NCBI GenBank assembly: GCA_963771005.1
Contig: CAVYRO010000008.1
Location: 1,798,001-1,862,000 of the forward strand
Direction: 5' to 3'
DNA length: 64,000 nt
Source: DASQZK01 sp963771005
GTDB taxonomy: Bacteria; Bacteroidota; Bacteroidia; Bacteroidales; GCA-2748055
The position numbers were made by a program, and so were the translations under genes. Shown here piece by piece: positions 54,201-62,335 of this stretch. Below the pieces are notes generated by a model that was given only the letters and a program-made list of their open reading frames with translations, did no database searches and was not told the origin of the DNA. How positions within the stretch are numbered: position 1 is the first letter of the stretch; every line of letters begins with the position of its first letter.

Positions 54201-54788
54201 TTACAATTGCCCTGCCTCTATCATCAGGATGATCTGTTCGATAAGTTTATCCTCCCCTGCAGGGTCATATTCCGATTTCAGGTTTGATCCGAAAACACGG
54301 GCAATGGTCTGCCAGAATACCGCTGAAAAATTCCCCTTGACATTCTGCAAAACCTTATAGGTGGTATTCCCTGTCTCCCTGTCAATGAGCTTTATCAATA
54401 TGCGTCCCTGCGTAATAGTAAGATCTCTGAGCTGGCCTTCGAACTCTTCCCTCATCTGCTTTTCCGTAATTTTAACAAGCTCCTTCCTTTTTTTCTCACC
54501 CCTGAGACTGGCGAGCCTGGCATCCAGGTCCTCCAGTTTTTGTGCTGCCATTTTTGCGTAAGGATAGGCAACCTTAACATTGTGAACCAGCCGGCGGTAA
54601 CGCCAGTAATCCCAACGGTTTCTATAAGGGTAGGAAGGATATATGATCACTTCCGGAAGCGTGGAAACAAGCACGGTATCACCCTCATGTATTTGCGCAC
54701 GCAATACCCCGAAATCGCGTATATCCTTCTGGGTAAACGCGGGAAAAAAAGTAAGACATAAAAATAATATGATCGCTAATTTCTTCAA
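54201..54788 (-). CDS. DUF4294 exported protein
   Basis: 195 residues with signal peptide MKKLAIILFLCLTFFPAFTQ. The mature part 'GDTVLVSTLPEVIIYP', 'WRYRRLVHNVKVAYPYAKMA', 'EFEGQLRDLTITQGRILIKL' and 'NLKSEYDPAGEDKLIEQIIL' matches the DUF4294 family, which is restricted to Bacteroidota. Function unknown; probably periplasmic, with a long helical segment at about residues 75-125. Confidence 0.85.
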   Translation of the reverse strand: MKKLAIILFLCLTFFPAFTQKDIRDFGVLRAQIHEGDTVLVSTLPEVIIYPSYPYRNRWDYWRYRRLVHNVKVAYPYAKMAAQKLEDLDARLASLRGEKKRKELVKITEKQMREEFEGQLRDLTITQGRILIKLIDRETGNTTYKVLQNVKGNFSAVFWQTIARVFGSNLKSEYDPAGEDKLIEQIILMIEAGQL

Positions 54789-54994
54789 TTTCCGACTCCT
54801 TTTTCTTTTAACGAAAAAAATGGCGGGAAGTATAAAAAATCCACCCGGTTTTTCTTCCCCCTTCTTTTCAACTCAACCGGAAAAAATACGATAATTTTAC
54901 TTACTTATGAAGTAAAACGCGTTTCATCTTCACAAATTATATACCATTCCATTCAGCTTTGCTTTACTTCCGGAACCCCCGGAAACAAACTATA

Positions 54995-55122
54995 TGAGGC
55001 TGTCCAAGAAAACAATAATAAACAAAACGGTTGCCCTCGTATATCTTTATCGCAGGTGCCTGCCTGCGACAAAGATATATGAGAGTAACCGTTTTATAAG
55101 AGATTTTTGAAAAAGCCCCTCA
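54995..55122. mobile_element. 128-bp MITE-like element with a 33-bp hairpin
   Basis: The ends TGAGGCTGTCCAAGAAAA (54995-) and, reverse-complemented, TGAGGGGCTTTTTCAAAA are similar and resemble ends of IS4/IS1182-like elements. Inside, 55024-55056 pairs with 55063-55095: 33 bp with four differences, all transitions, so G:U pairs would keep the RNA helix closed. No coding capacity. It sits 200 bases upstream of the DUF4294 gene and 20 bases after the T9SS gene stop, where it could also end leftward transcripts. Nothing else is seen in 54789-54994. Confidence 0.55.
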
Positions 55123-55143
55123 CGGAGGGATATGACGGTTTGG

Positions 55144-56766
55144 TTACTTCCTGACCATTTTTACGATATAAGAAACTTTTTCTGTAGTGATTCTTCCGTA
55201 GTAAAGCCCTGCTGGAAGACTTCCGGCATTGAATTCAAGCGTTTCCGCGCCGGGGTACATGATCCCTTCGTACAGGTTTCGGACAAGTTTACCCTGAGCA
55301 TCATATACGCGTGCACTGACATTGGTCCGGGCATCAACTTTCAGATCGATACGGGTGGAACCGGTAAAAGGATTCGGATAGCAATTAATGCTCTGATTCC
55401 GGAGACCTATATTATGCACGCCTTCTGAATACCAGTAAGAAGAATTAAGCACCGGCGAACCGCTTTCCGGCATGAAGTTCCTTGCCTCGTAATTGAAAGG
55501 ATCGGTGATCATGGCACCGGTACCGTCGTCGATCACCCGGTTGTGGCGGGAAGCAGCATTGTACCAGTCTTCGACTGCCGTAGCTCCTGCCGATATATCG
55601 GTTATGAAGTTTTCGTTCCGGATTCCGGCAAGTATAGAGTACTGAACCGTAAGGGAATCACTTTGGGCTGCCGTCCATCCGCCTTCCGATTCTATCCTGA
55701 GACCACGGCCCCATCCGAGGAAAAGCGAATTGTAGATCTGAAGCCTTGAGTTTCTCCTGATCCGCATACCTGAACCTTCATTATGGTTGGTACGCAATGT
55801 AACCGGCGAATAATCGCTGGCTGAGGGACCGGTCATGGTCATGTTGGAGAACAGTGCATGGGTTTTCGGATCGTTGGTTGAACCGGCGGCGTCGTTGTCC
55901 GACTCAAAACCGTTGGCAGTATCGGTATCGACTATGGAACTGTCGCGGGCTGCGATCCCGAACTGTACCATGCCGGAATACCCGTTATCCGTATCAAAAT
56001 CATCATCCTCTGTCCTGTAAGAGATCAGGTGTTTGGCATTCACTGCACCGCCAAACCATTCGTAACCGTCATCTCCCGAGTTTGACACCTGGACGTAGTC
56101 GATCGTCGTTCCGCTGCCCACACCATAGAAGGTAAGTCCGTTCACTTCACTTCCCGTAGCCACTTCATAGCCCGGGAACTCGATGCGTACATATTTCAGG
56201 GTACCGCTGTTATCGGCATTGTCGGTCCCGCCGTAGGGAGATCCTATGCCGCCCTCGGCAACACCCTCGCCACCCGCTATATTAATTTTTCCTTTACCGC
56301 AGAGGACCACGCCTCCCCAGTCGGAATTACTTCGTAAACCGGCTCCCTGGTTGGAGGTGAATACGATGGGATCCGATGCTGTACCGACAGCCTGGATCAT
56401 CCCGCCACGTTCTACCATAAGGGCGCTCTTGGCCGTTCCCCTGATGATCGTTCCGGCATCAATGGTAAGGGTAGCCCCGGCGTCAACATATACCCAGCCA
56501 TCAAGCAGTACCACACCGTTCCAGGTTTCATTGGCTGTAAGATGGGTCGAGGTGGCCCTGTCGAATAATCCGTTGCCTTTGGTAACGGTGGTAGCGGGAT
56601 AATCTACGTCTTCCGGGGACCATTCCGTCCACCCGGCAGTCCAGTCGCCGGTCCCGTCAAGTGCACCTGCGTAAGGGACTTTTTGAAAGAAAGGATCTGA
56701 GATATCCTGGGCTTTCAGCATGAAAGTAAGCCCGGTGATCAATGCAAGAAATAAAACTCTTTTCAT
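55144..56766 (-). CDS. T9SS-secreted parallel beta-helix protein
   Basis: 540 residues. Signal peptide MKRVLFLALITGLTFMLKAQ. The middle has stacked short strands typical of a right-handed beta-helix: 'GWVYVDAGATLTIDAGTIIR', 'NSDWGGVVLCGKGKINIAGG', 'TTIDYVQVSNSGDDGYEWFG'. The last 75 residues are a type IX sorting domain ('INCYPNPFTGSTRIDLKV', 'ARVYDAQGKLVRNLYEG', 'SLPAGLYYGRI'). It is paired with the TonB-dependent receptor upstream. Such receptor/beta-helix pairs occur across Bacteroidota, and I am not sure of their job. A -7 element is at 56795-56802 and a TTAAG direct repeat at 56875-56890. Confidence 0.85.
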   Translation of the reverse strand: MKRVLFLALITGLTFMLKAQDISDPFFQKVPYAGALDGTGDWTAGWTEWSPEDVDYPATTVTKGNGLFDRATSTHLTANETWNGVVLLDGWVYVDAGATLTIDAGTIIRGTAKSALMVERGGMIQAVGTASDPIVFTSNQGAGLRSNSDWGGVVLCGKGKINIAGGEGVAEGGIGSPYGGTDNADNSGTLKYVRIEFPGYEVATGSEVNGLTFYGVGSGTTIDYVQVSNSGDDGYEWFGGAVNAKHLISYRTEDDDFDTDNGYSGMVQFGIAARDSSIVDTDTANGFESDNDAAGSTNDPKTHALFSNMTMTGPSASDYSPVTLRTNHNEGSGMRIRRNSRLQIYNSLFLGWGRGLRIESEGGWTAAQSDSLTVQYSILAGIRNENFITDISAGATAVEDWYNAASRHNRVIDDGTGAMITDPFNYEARNFMPESGSPVLNSSYWYSEGVHNIGLRNQSINCYPNPFTGSTRIDLKVDARTNVSARVYDAQGKLVRNLYEGIMYPGAETLEFNAGSLPAGLYYGRITTEKVSYIVKMVRK

Positions 56767-56794
56767 AGGATTTTTTTTTATTTATATCGTTGAC

Positions 56795-56802
56795 CAAAAT
56801 TA
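56795..56802 (-). promoter_or_regulatory. -7 promoter element for the beta-helix gene
   Basis: Minus-strand TAATTTTG (TAnnTTTG), 29 bases before the ATG at 56766. It indicates the gene can be transcribed apart from the upstream receptor. Confidence 0.45.
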
Positions 56803-56871
56803 CGGGCTGAAATTTTCCTTTAAGTTTCATCACTGTTATCATTACTTTAAGAAATCCCGGGTTATAAAATA

Positions 56872-56890
56872 TATCTTAAACTAACCTTAA
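56872..56890 (-). promoter_or_regulatory. Direct-repeat operator candidate A
   Basis: On the plus strand: TATCTTAA-ACTA-ACCTTAA; on the minus strand TTAAG-N6-TTAAG, the two halves 11 bases apart. It lies about 110 bases upstream of the beta-helix ATG. The same pattern precedes the receptor gene (59839-59857). An 11-base half-site period is typical of OmpR/PhoB-family response-regulator sites. Confidence 0.5.
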
Positions 56891-56900
56891 AAAGGCCTGT

Positions 56901-59738
56901 TCAGAACTTCCAGGCAAAGCCAAGGTTGATCCTGCGATTGGGAACATATCTTGTTGATGACGCTTCCACCTTATCATTACCCGTCATATACTGGACAAAA
57001 TGTACAGGGTCATTCAGCAGATCCTTTGCCCCGAATTTAAGTTCCAGGTTACCATAGCTCTTGGTGAGGGTAAGATCCAGGGAGTTCCTGGGAAGCAGCC
57101 ATGTATTGGGATGTATCGGAGTGCCGACGAAGGCTAGGTACTTTCCTATCCTGTTGTAGTTTATACTTACGATAATTCCTTTTTCCCCATTATTATACAA
57201 TATCCCGAGATTCATAATATAGGGAGCCTGCCCCTGCATAACTCTCACTGAATCCCGTGAAAAACTCTCATTTGTCTTAATCTTACTGTCAACCACCGAA
57301 GTATTGAATACCACGGTGAGGTTTTTCATAAATCCCATGACAGGAACATTCTCCATAAAAAACAACTGTTTACGTACCTCGAGTTCCAGTCCGCGGTTTT
57401 CGGCGGTTCCCGTGTTAAAAGGTTTATAATCGTATGTTGTGCCTGAAGGGTAGAGAAAATTTTCAATCGGGTTTTTGAATTTTTTATAGAACGCCGCCAA
57501 CGAGATCATCTCCCCCGGGTTGGGATACCATTCATAGCGGATATCGTAATTATCGATGTAGGAAGGTTTAAGTTCAGGATTTCCGTGAACAATGGCATTG
57601 AGATCAAAATCCTCGTAATAACTGGCCGATGATTCCCTGATTTCAGGTTTATTGATCGTTTTGCCATAGGAGAGTCTTATGTTGTTCTTACTATTGATCT
57701 TGACATTGAGATTTACGGAAGGGAAAATATTGGTCGTATCCAGACTGTAGATGGTATCGGGCTGGGAAAGCGCACGGTGAAAATCTTCAATCCTCACTCC
57801 CCCGTATATATCCAGGAAATTACCCAACGGGATCTTCATCCCCGCGTATGCAGCGTTCAGGCTCTCATCGCCCTGATAGCTCTGGGTGGGATCTGTTCCG
57901 TCTTTATAGGCAAAACCGGTTCTTTTCGGATTTATGGGATCGTAGAAAAAATTCGAATCATTAAGGATTTCTTGCACCGGTGCCTGCAGATTGCCAACAA
58001 CCATGTAACTAACCTGTCGGGGGGCAACGATCCCGACTTTCCGGCTATTTAAAGACCGGCCCTTCCTGTCCGCAAATATCCCTGCCTTCAACTGAAGTGG
58101 ATTATTTGAAAGCCGGGTAAAAAGATCCTGGGTAAAATCGAACTTCAGATTGTAATCATTTTCTCTCAGTTTCTGGGTTAGCCTTCCGCCATAATACGCA
58201 CTCGTGACATTATCGAACTGGTATTCGTATGGAACATTTTCAGCCGAACGGACCGGGCGCGTATATGTATATCTCCTGTCATCCGGATCGTTATTTGCGG
58301 TGAAGGAATATCCTGCCAGCCAGTCAAACCGGCTTTTATTCCCGTTAAAGTGATGATTTCCTTTCAACTGGCCCGAATAGATAAGCCGTTGCCTGAACCG
58401 CAGGTCGGTGCTAAGCCGATCTTCGGAATTGTATTCATCGGTACCGGATCTCTGAGTCGTCCTTTTTTCTCCCGTGTTGTTCAGGAAATTCAGAAAGGAA
58501 ATCCGCTGGTTATTCCCAAAAATGAAATTCCAGTTGTGGACCATGCCTGTATTCGCTTTCTGTGAATAGTTATTATCCGTAAAATCATAGGCCTGGTTGA
58601 TGATCCCGTTCACTGCATCATAATTAAAATAATCATTCCGGTGGTAAAGGGTATAATCAGAGTTGAATTTGTAACTAAGGGAGGTGATGTTCCCAACAGA
58701 GATCTTACCGGCCAGAAACCTCCTTTGCAGGGTCGCTGCAAATGACTGGTCCGGCATCGGTTTCACATCATGTGTCCCCCAATCGTTGTTAAAAGCCCGG
58801 GAAATCGTCTGGATTGAGTCCATTCTCGCATTGTAGGTTTTCAGATCAGGCCATAGGTATAATTCTTTCATCCTCGCCGTTGAAGGAAGTTCCCGGGGAA
58901 ACTCCCTGGTACCGTCATCGAAACCCAGGAAATCATATCTTCCACCCGTATATTCCTGAAAATTTTCCTTGAAGGTCGTACTCTGTGTATATCCGAACGA
59001 ATATGAAACGGTAAGCTCATTCTTATCCGCGACTTCCCGCGTCCGTATGTCAATGTCGGCACCGGCAAAATCGGCAGGAAGTTCCGGCCCGGGGCTTTTA
59101 TAGATGAGGATATTCCCGATCATCCCGCTGGGCACCGCATCGAAGGAAAATGCCCTTTTATTGGGTTCAAAGCTGGGCGCGTTCGCGCCATTTATCAGCA
59201 CCGAGTTATATCTCTCCGTCAGACCCCTGACGATGATAAAACGGTCGTCGGATATTATGATCCCCGGTACGCGCCGTACAGCCTGGGCCGCATCCGTATC
59301 CTGTGATTTTGAGATTTGGTCAGCGCCTATTCCGTTAACGATCATGTCAGCAGTTTTTATAACCGAGATAACCGCGGCTTCCGTATGGGTCTTCCGGTGG
59401 CCCGTTACCGTAACTTCATCGACCTGAAGGGTAGCTGGCTCCAACCTTACATCGAGACTGACCTTTTTACCGGCTTCCATGCTTATGGTGTGGATCTGAG
59501 TATCATAAGAAATATAAGATATTACAATGTTATAGGGGCCGGGAGGGATCTTTTCCAGGGAATAATACCCGTCAAGATTGGTGATCGTGCCTGTGGTCGT
59601 ACCCTGTATGATTATTGTGGCTCCGACGAGCGATTCGCCGGTTTTCTCATCTGTTACCTTTCCGGTTAAGATCCCCGGCTGAGAAAATCCCGCTGTTACG
59701 ATCAAAACTGAAAGAAAAGTGAGTAAAAAGTGTTTCAT
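56901..59738 (-). CDS. TonB-dependent receptor
   Basis: 945 residues from the ATG at 59738, where a signal peptide begins (MKHFLLTFLSVLIVTAGFSQ); the longer frame to 59786 is rejected. CarboxypepD_reg-like domain at about residues 20-105 ('GKVTDEKTGESLVGATIIIQ'), plug domain at about 120-230 ('DRFIIVRGLTERYNSVLING'), then a long barrel ending in the aromatic 'RINLGFAWKF'. The C-terminal region has 'NIRLSYGKTINKPEIRES', as in the TonB barrel family with 'Outer membrane protein beta-barrel'. It is upstream of the T9SS beta-helix gene, same strand, 134-base gap. Ligand unknown. Confidence 0.92.
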   Translation of the reverse strand: MKHFLLTFLSVLIVTAGFSQPGILTGKVTDEKTGESLVGATIIIQGTTTGTITNLDGYYSLEKIPPGPYNIVISYISYDTQIHTISMEAGKKVSLDVRLEPATLQVDEVTVTGHRKTHTEAAVISVIKTADMIVNGIGADQISKSQDTDAAQAVRRVPGIIISDDRFIIVRGLTERYNSVLINGANAPSFEPNKRAFSFDAVPSGMIGNILIYKSPGPELPADFAGADIDIRTREVADKNELTVSYSFGYTQSTTFKENFQEYTGGRYDFLGFDDGTREFPRELPSTARMKELYLWPDLKTYNARMDSIQTISRAFNNDWGTHDVKPMPDQSFAATLQRRFLAGKISVGNITSLSYKFNSDYTLYHRNDYFNYDAVNGIINQAYDFTDNNYSQKANTGMVHNWNFIFGNNQRISFLNFLNNTGEKRTTQRSGTDEYNSEDRLSTDLRFRQRLIYSGQLKGNHHFNGNKSRFDWLAGYSFTANNDPDDRRYTYTRPVRSAENVPYEYQFDNVTSAYYGGRLTQKLRENDYNLKFDFTQDLFTRLSNNPLQLKAGIFADRKGRSLNSRKVGIVAPRQVSYMVVGNLQAPVQEILNDSNFFYDPINPKRTGFAYKDGTDPTQSYQGDESLNAAYAGMKIPLGNFLDIYGGVRIEDFHRALSQPDTIYSLDTTNIFPSVNLNVKINSKNNIRLSYGKTINKPEIRESSASYYEDFDLNAIVHGNPELKPSYIDNYDIRYEWYPNPGEMISLAAFYKKFKNPIENFLYPSGTTYDYKPFNTGTAENRGLELEVRKQLFFMENVPVMGFMKNLTVVFNTSVVDSKIKTNESFSRDSVRVMQGQAPYIMNLGILYNNGEKGIIVSINYNRIGKYLAFVGTPIHPNTWLLPRNSLDLTLTKSYGNLELKFGAKDLLNDPVHFVQYMTGNDKVEASSTRYVPNRRINLGFAWKF

Positions 59739-59838
59739 GAAAACTGGTTTTGGTATCCGGCAACAAAGAAATGGACCTAATTTCACCTTTCTGTGATGTA
59801 TATGTTATCAATGGTTTAATTTTTACGGGACTACAGAA

Positions 59839-59860
59839 TATCTTAATATTACCTTAAGAT
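59839..59860 (-). promoter_or_regulatory. Direct-repeat operator candidate B
   Basis: TATCTTAA-TATT-ACCTTAAG on the plus strand: same spacing and nearly the same text as site A at 56872-56890, and about 104 bases upstream of the receptor ATG. It is also an inverted repeat (ATCTTAA/TTAAGAT). A third pair of TTAA halves, 11 bases apart, is at 59944-59959. The rest of 59739-60175 shows no gene. Confidence 0.5.
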
Positions 59861-60175
59861 GAATAACAGTCCATTTATTCTGACTGCTTCCTTATCCGGT
59901 TCTGACAGATGTACATACTGACCGGCGGAATTAAAACGATCTATTAACTAAATCTTAAGTGGGTGTTATCCATACCTGAAATCTATATCGCGAAAATTGA
60001 AAAGCCAGGGGTTAGGATAATTATACCATGAGATGAAATTTTGATCTTCAATAAAAAGATGCCAGAATTCCGGCGGAATATTTGGATATCACTAAAGGCA
60101 GCCGTATTATTGAGATCCGGGATTATTATGAACATATGATCCTTTATATCGTTTGAAGAATAATAACAGATTTGT

Positions 60176-60688
60176 ATGGCACATCCTAATGACAGAGAAT
60201 ATACAAACGGAGAAATTACGGTATTCTGGAAACCTTCAAAATGCATACACGCAACCACCTGCTTCAGGGAACTACTCGATGTTTATAACCCGCGAAAACG
60301 CCCCTGGGTTAATATGAAAGGTGCATCCACCGAAGAGATCATCGAAGTGACCAATAAATGTCCCACGCAGGCGATATCATGGAAATACAACAAGGATCTT
60401 GATCATTTACCTTCACGGGCAGTCACTGCCGATAAGGAAGAGGAGACCCCGGAGACTGTTTACGAGGAAAAAGAAAAGGAAACAGGGGAACAAGTTACGA
60501 TCCGGATCATGCGAAACGGCCCCATCCTTGTCGAAGGTGATTTTAAGGTCATTGGTTCTGACGGGAAAGAACTGAGAACCATGATCATGACCTCATTTTG
60601 CCGTTGTGGTCAATCCCGTAACATGCCTTACTGCGACGGAACGCACAGAAAAATCGGATTTAAGGATGATGAAAACGATGGAAAATAA
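60176..60688 (+). CDS. Fer4_19 plus CDGSH iron-sulfur protein
   Basis: 170 residues, two metal domains. Residues about 10-75 fit the divergent 4Fe-4S mono-cluster (Fer4_19) family: 'ITVFWKPSKCIHATTCFREL' and 'IEVTNKCPTQAISWKY'. Residues about 110-165 are a CDGSH domain: 'FCRCGQSRNMPYCDGTHRK' has the C-x-C-x8-C-D-G-T-H ligand set for a 2Fe-2S cluster. Between is a charged linker (EEETPETVYEEKEKETGEQ). Such proteins are thought to move electrons or clusters in the cytoplasm. The stop overlaps the next CDGSH gene. Confidence 0.88.
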   Translation: MAHPNDREYTNGEITVFWKPSKCIHATTCFRELLDVYNPRKRPWVNMKGASTEEIIEVTNKCPTQAISWKYNKDLDHLPSRAVTADKEEETPETVYEEKEKETGEQVTIRIMRNGPILVEGDFKVIGSDGKELRTMIMTSFCRCGQSRNMPYCDGTHRKIGFKDDENDGK

Positions 60689-60872
60689 AAAAGCTGCAAC
60701 ATTCAATGTGACTTTGGGAGGTCCCCTCCTGGTAACCGGTTCCTTCACCATATGCGGCCCCGACGGCAAAAAGATCGAGGTAGAAGGCCCTGTTGAATTA
60801 TGCCGCTGCGGTGAATCCTCCACAAAGCCCATTTGCGACGGAAGCCATGATACGAACGGATTTTGTCTCTGA
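60678..60872 (+). CDS. Small CDGSH iron-sulfur domain protein
   Basis: 64 residues from the ATG at 60678 (AAGGA 11 bases upstream); ATGs at 60666 and 60669 are alternatives. 'LCRCGESSTKPICDGSHDTN' contains the full C-x-C-x8-C-D-G-S-H motif. Also 'NVTLGGPLLVTGSFTICGPD' as in the N-terminal strand of such proteins. It overlaps the previous gene by 11 bases, so translation is likely coupled; two CDGSH proteins in one operon could form a cluster relay (inference). Confidence 0.88.
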   Translation: MENKKAATFNVTLGGPLLVTGSFTICGPDGKKIEVEGPVELCRCGESSTKPICDGSHDTNGFCL

Positions 60873-60950
60873 ACGTTTTCAAAAGTAGAAAGGCGAAAGG
60901 CGAAAGTGGATACGATGTGCAAATCCATGGAAATTGCATGTAGACCCGTC

Positions 60951-60975
60951 CAATCTGTGTCATCTGTGTTCCTGA
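60951..60975 (+). repeat. Lone copy of the CTGTGT dispersed repeat
   Basis: CAATCTGTGTCATCTGTGTT matches the core of the 42-bp array at 6168-6416. Just before, at 60886-60907, is another short repetitive text (GAAAGGCGAAAGGCGAAAG). Both are common in non-coding gaps of this group. Confidence 0.5.
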
Positions 60976-61034
60976 TTCATGCTCATTCCACAGCTCTTTA
61001 ACCTCCCGGATTCTGGAATTTCCCCTCATGTTGC

Positions 61035-61042
61035 TATCTTTG
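61035..61042 (+). promoter_or_regulatory. -7 promoter element for arginine deiminase
   Basis: TATCTTTG (TAnnTTTG), 23 bases before the ATG at 61066, giving a very short leader. Confidence 0.5.
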
Positions 61043-61065
61043 CATCTTTATGAAAAAGCCGCACA

Positions 61066-62328
61066 ATGGACAAAACCATCCAGGTTGAAGTATTTTCAGA
61101 GATCGGTGACCTTGAAGCCGTTTTGCTTCACGATCCGGGCCCCGAAGTAGAGAATATGACCCCTCTCAACGCTGAAAGAGCATTATACAGCGATATTCTG
61201 AACCTTTCCGTGGCTTCCCGGGAGTATGCCCAGATGAAAAATATTCTCAGCCGGCTCACTACCCTGCTCAGCATCGATGAACTCCTGATTGACGTTCTGA
61301 AAGATGACCTTGTAAAGGAGACCCTGGTGAATAGAATTTGCGGCACTGAAGGGATACCCGGTCTCAGCGATGACCTTCTCAGTCTTGATCCCATAGATCT
61401 TGCCAGGCATCTTATTGAAGGGGTTCCGCTCAGACGCGACAGCCTTACCTCATTCCTCGCCAGGGACAGCTATTCATTGAAGCCGCTCCATAACTTCTTT
61501 TTCACGAGGGACAGTTCGACGACTGTTTACAACAAGGTGCTTATTTCGCGTATGGCTACACGGGTACGGGCAAGGGAACCGATCATCATGCAGGCAGTTT
61601 TTGATCATCATCCCAACCTCATTACCGAAACCTGCAATCCGGAAGAATACGAAAATTTCGATCCCCGTGTTACCATTGAGGGCGGCGATATATTGATTGC
61701 CCGTGATGACATCATCCTGGCCGGCATAGGCTCCAGGACTTCAACGCAGGGTATCGACTTTTTACTCGACAGACTGAAGATTGCCAGGAAAAAACGGCAT
61801 GTGATCATCCAGGAACTACCTGCAGAACCCGAATCCTTCATCCATCTCGATATGGCCTTTACCTTCCTTGACCGGAACACCTGCCTGATCTACGAACCGC
61901 TTATCCTGAAGCCCAACAAGTACGTTACGGTTCATATCACCATCGATAATGGAAAGGTCGTTTCCATTGAAACAGTGAAAAACATCCCCGAAGTACTGGC
62001 GGAGCTTGGTATGGATCCCGACCTTATATACTGCGGCGGAAGGAAGGATCCCATAATACAGGAACGTGAGCAATGGCATAGCGGGGCTAACTTCTTTGCC
62101 CTCGGTCCGGGGAAGGTCATCGGGTATTCCCGTAATGTTCACACCCTTGAGGATCTGAACAACCACGGATATGAAATCCTGAAAGCTGAGGAAATTCTGA
62201 ACGGGAAGATAGACCCGGCCGGATATGGAAAATATGCGATCACGATCGATGGATCGGAGCTGGCCCGGGGAGGCGGGGGAGTCCGTTGTATGACCATGCC
62301 CGTACGCCGCAAAAGGATTGCCTGGTAA
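61066..62328 (+). CDS. arcA: Arginine deiminase
   Basis: 420 residues, complete. Guanidino-modifying fold with the ADI motifs: 'FFTRDSSTTVYNKVLISRMA' (residues about 145-164), E205-G-G-D208, catalytic H260 in 'FIHLDMAFTFLD' and the nucleophile C408 in 'GGGGVRCMTMPVRR'. It converts arginine to citrulline and ammonia. Other pathway genes (arcB, arcC, arcD) are absent from the window; arginine may be a nitrogen source or the partner genes are elsewhere. Convergent with sucC, 7-base gap. Confidence 0.95.
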   Translation: MDKTIQVEVFSEIGDLEAVLLHDPGPEVENMTPLNAERALYSDILNLSVASREYAQMKNILSRLTTLLSIDELLIDVLKDDLVKETLVNRICGTEGIPGLSDDLLSLDPIDLARHLIEGVPLRRDSLTSFLARDSYSLKPLHNFFFTRDSSTTVYNKVLISRMATRVRAREPIIMQAVFDHHPNLITETCNPEEYENFDPRVTIEGGDILIARDDIILAGIGSRTSTQGIDFLLDRLKIARKKRHVIIQELPAEPESFIHLDMAFTFLDRNTCLIYEPLILKPNKYVTVHITIDNGKVVSIETVKNIPEVLAELGMDPDLIYCGGRKDPIIQEREQWHSGANFFALGPGKVIGYSRNVHTLEDLNNHGYEILKAEEILNGKIDPAGYGKYAITIDGSELARGGGGVRCMTMPVRRKRIAW

Positions 62329-62335
62329 CCCTTTC

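Noticed and set aside
59983..60258. 91-residue frame on the minus strand before the Fer4_19-CDGSH gene
   Set aside because: It overlaps the well-supported start of that gene, and has no recognisable domain.
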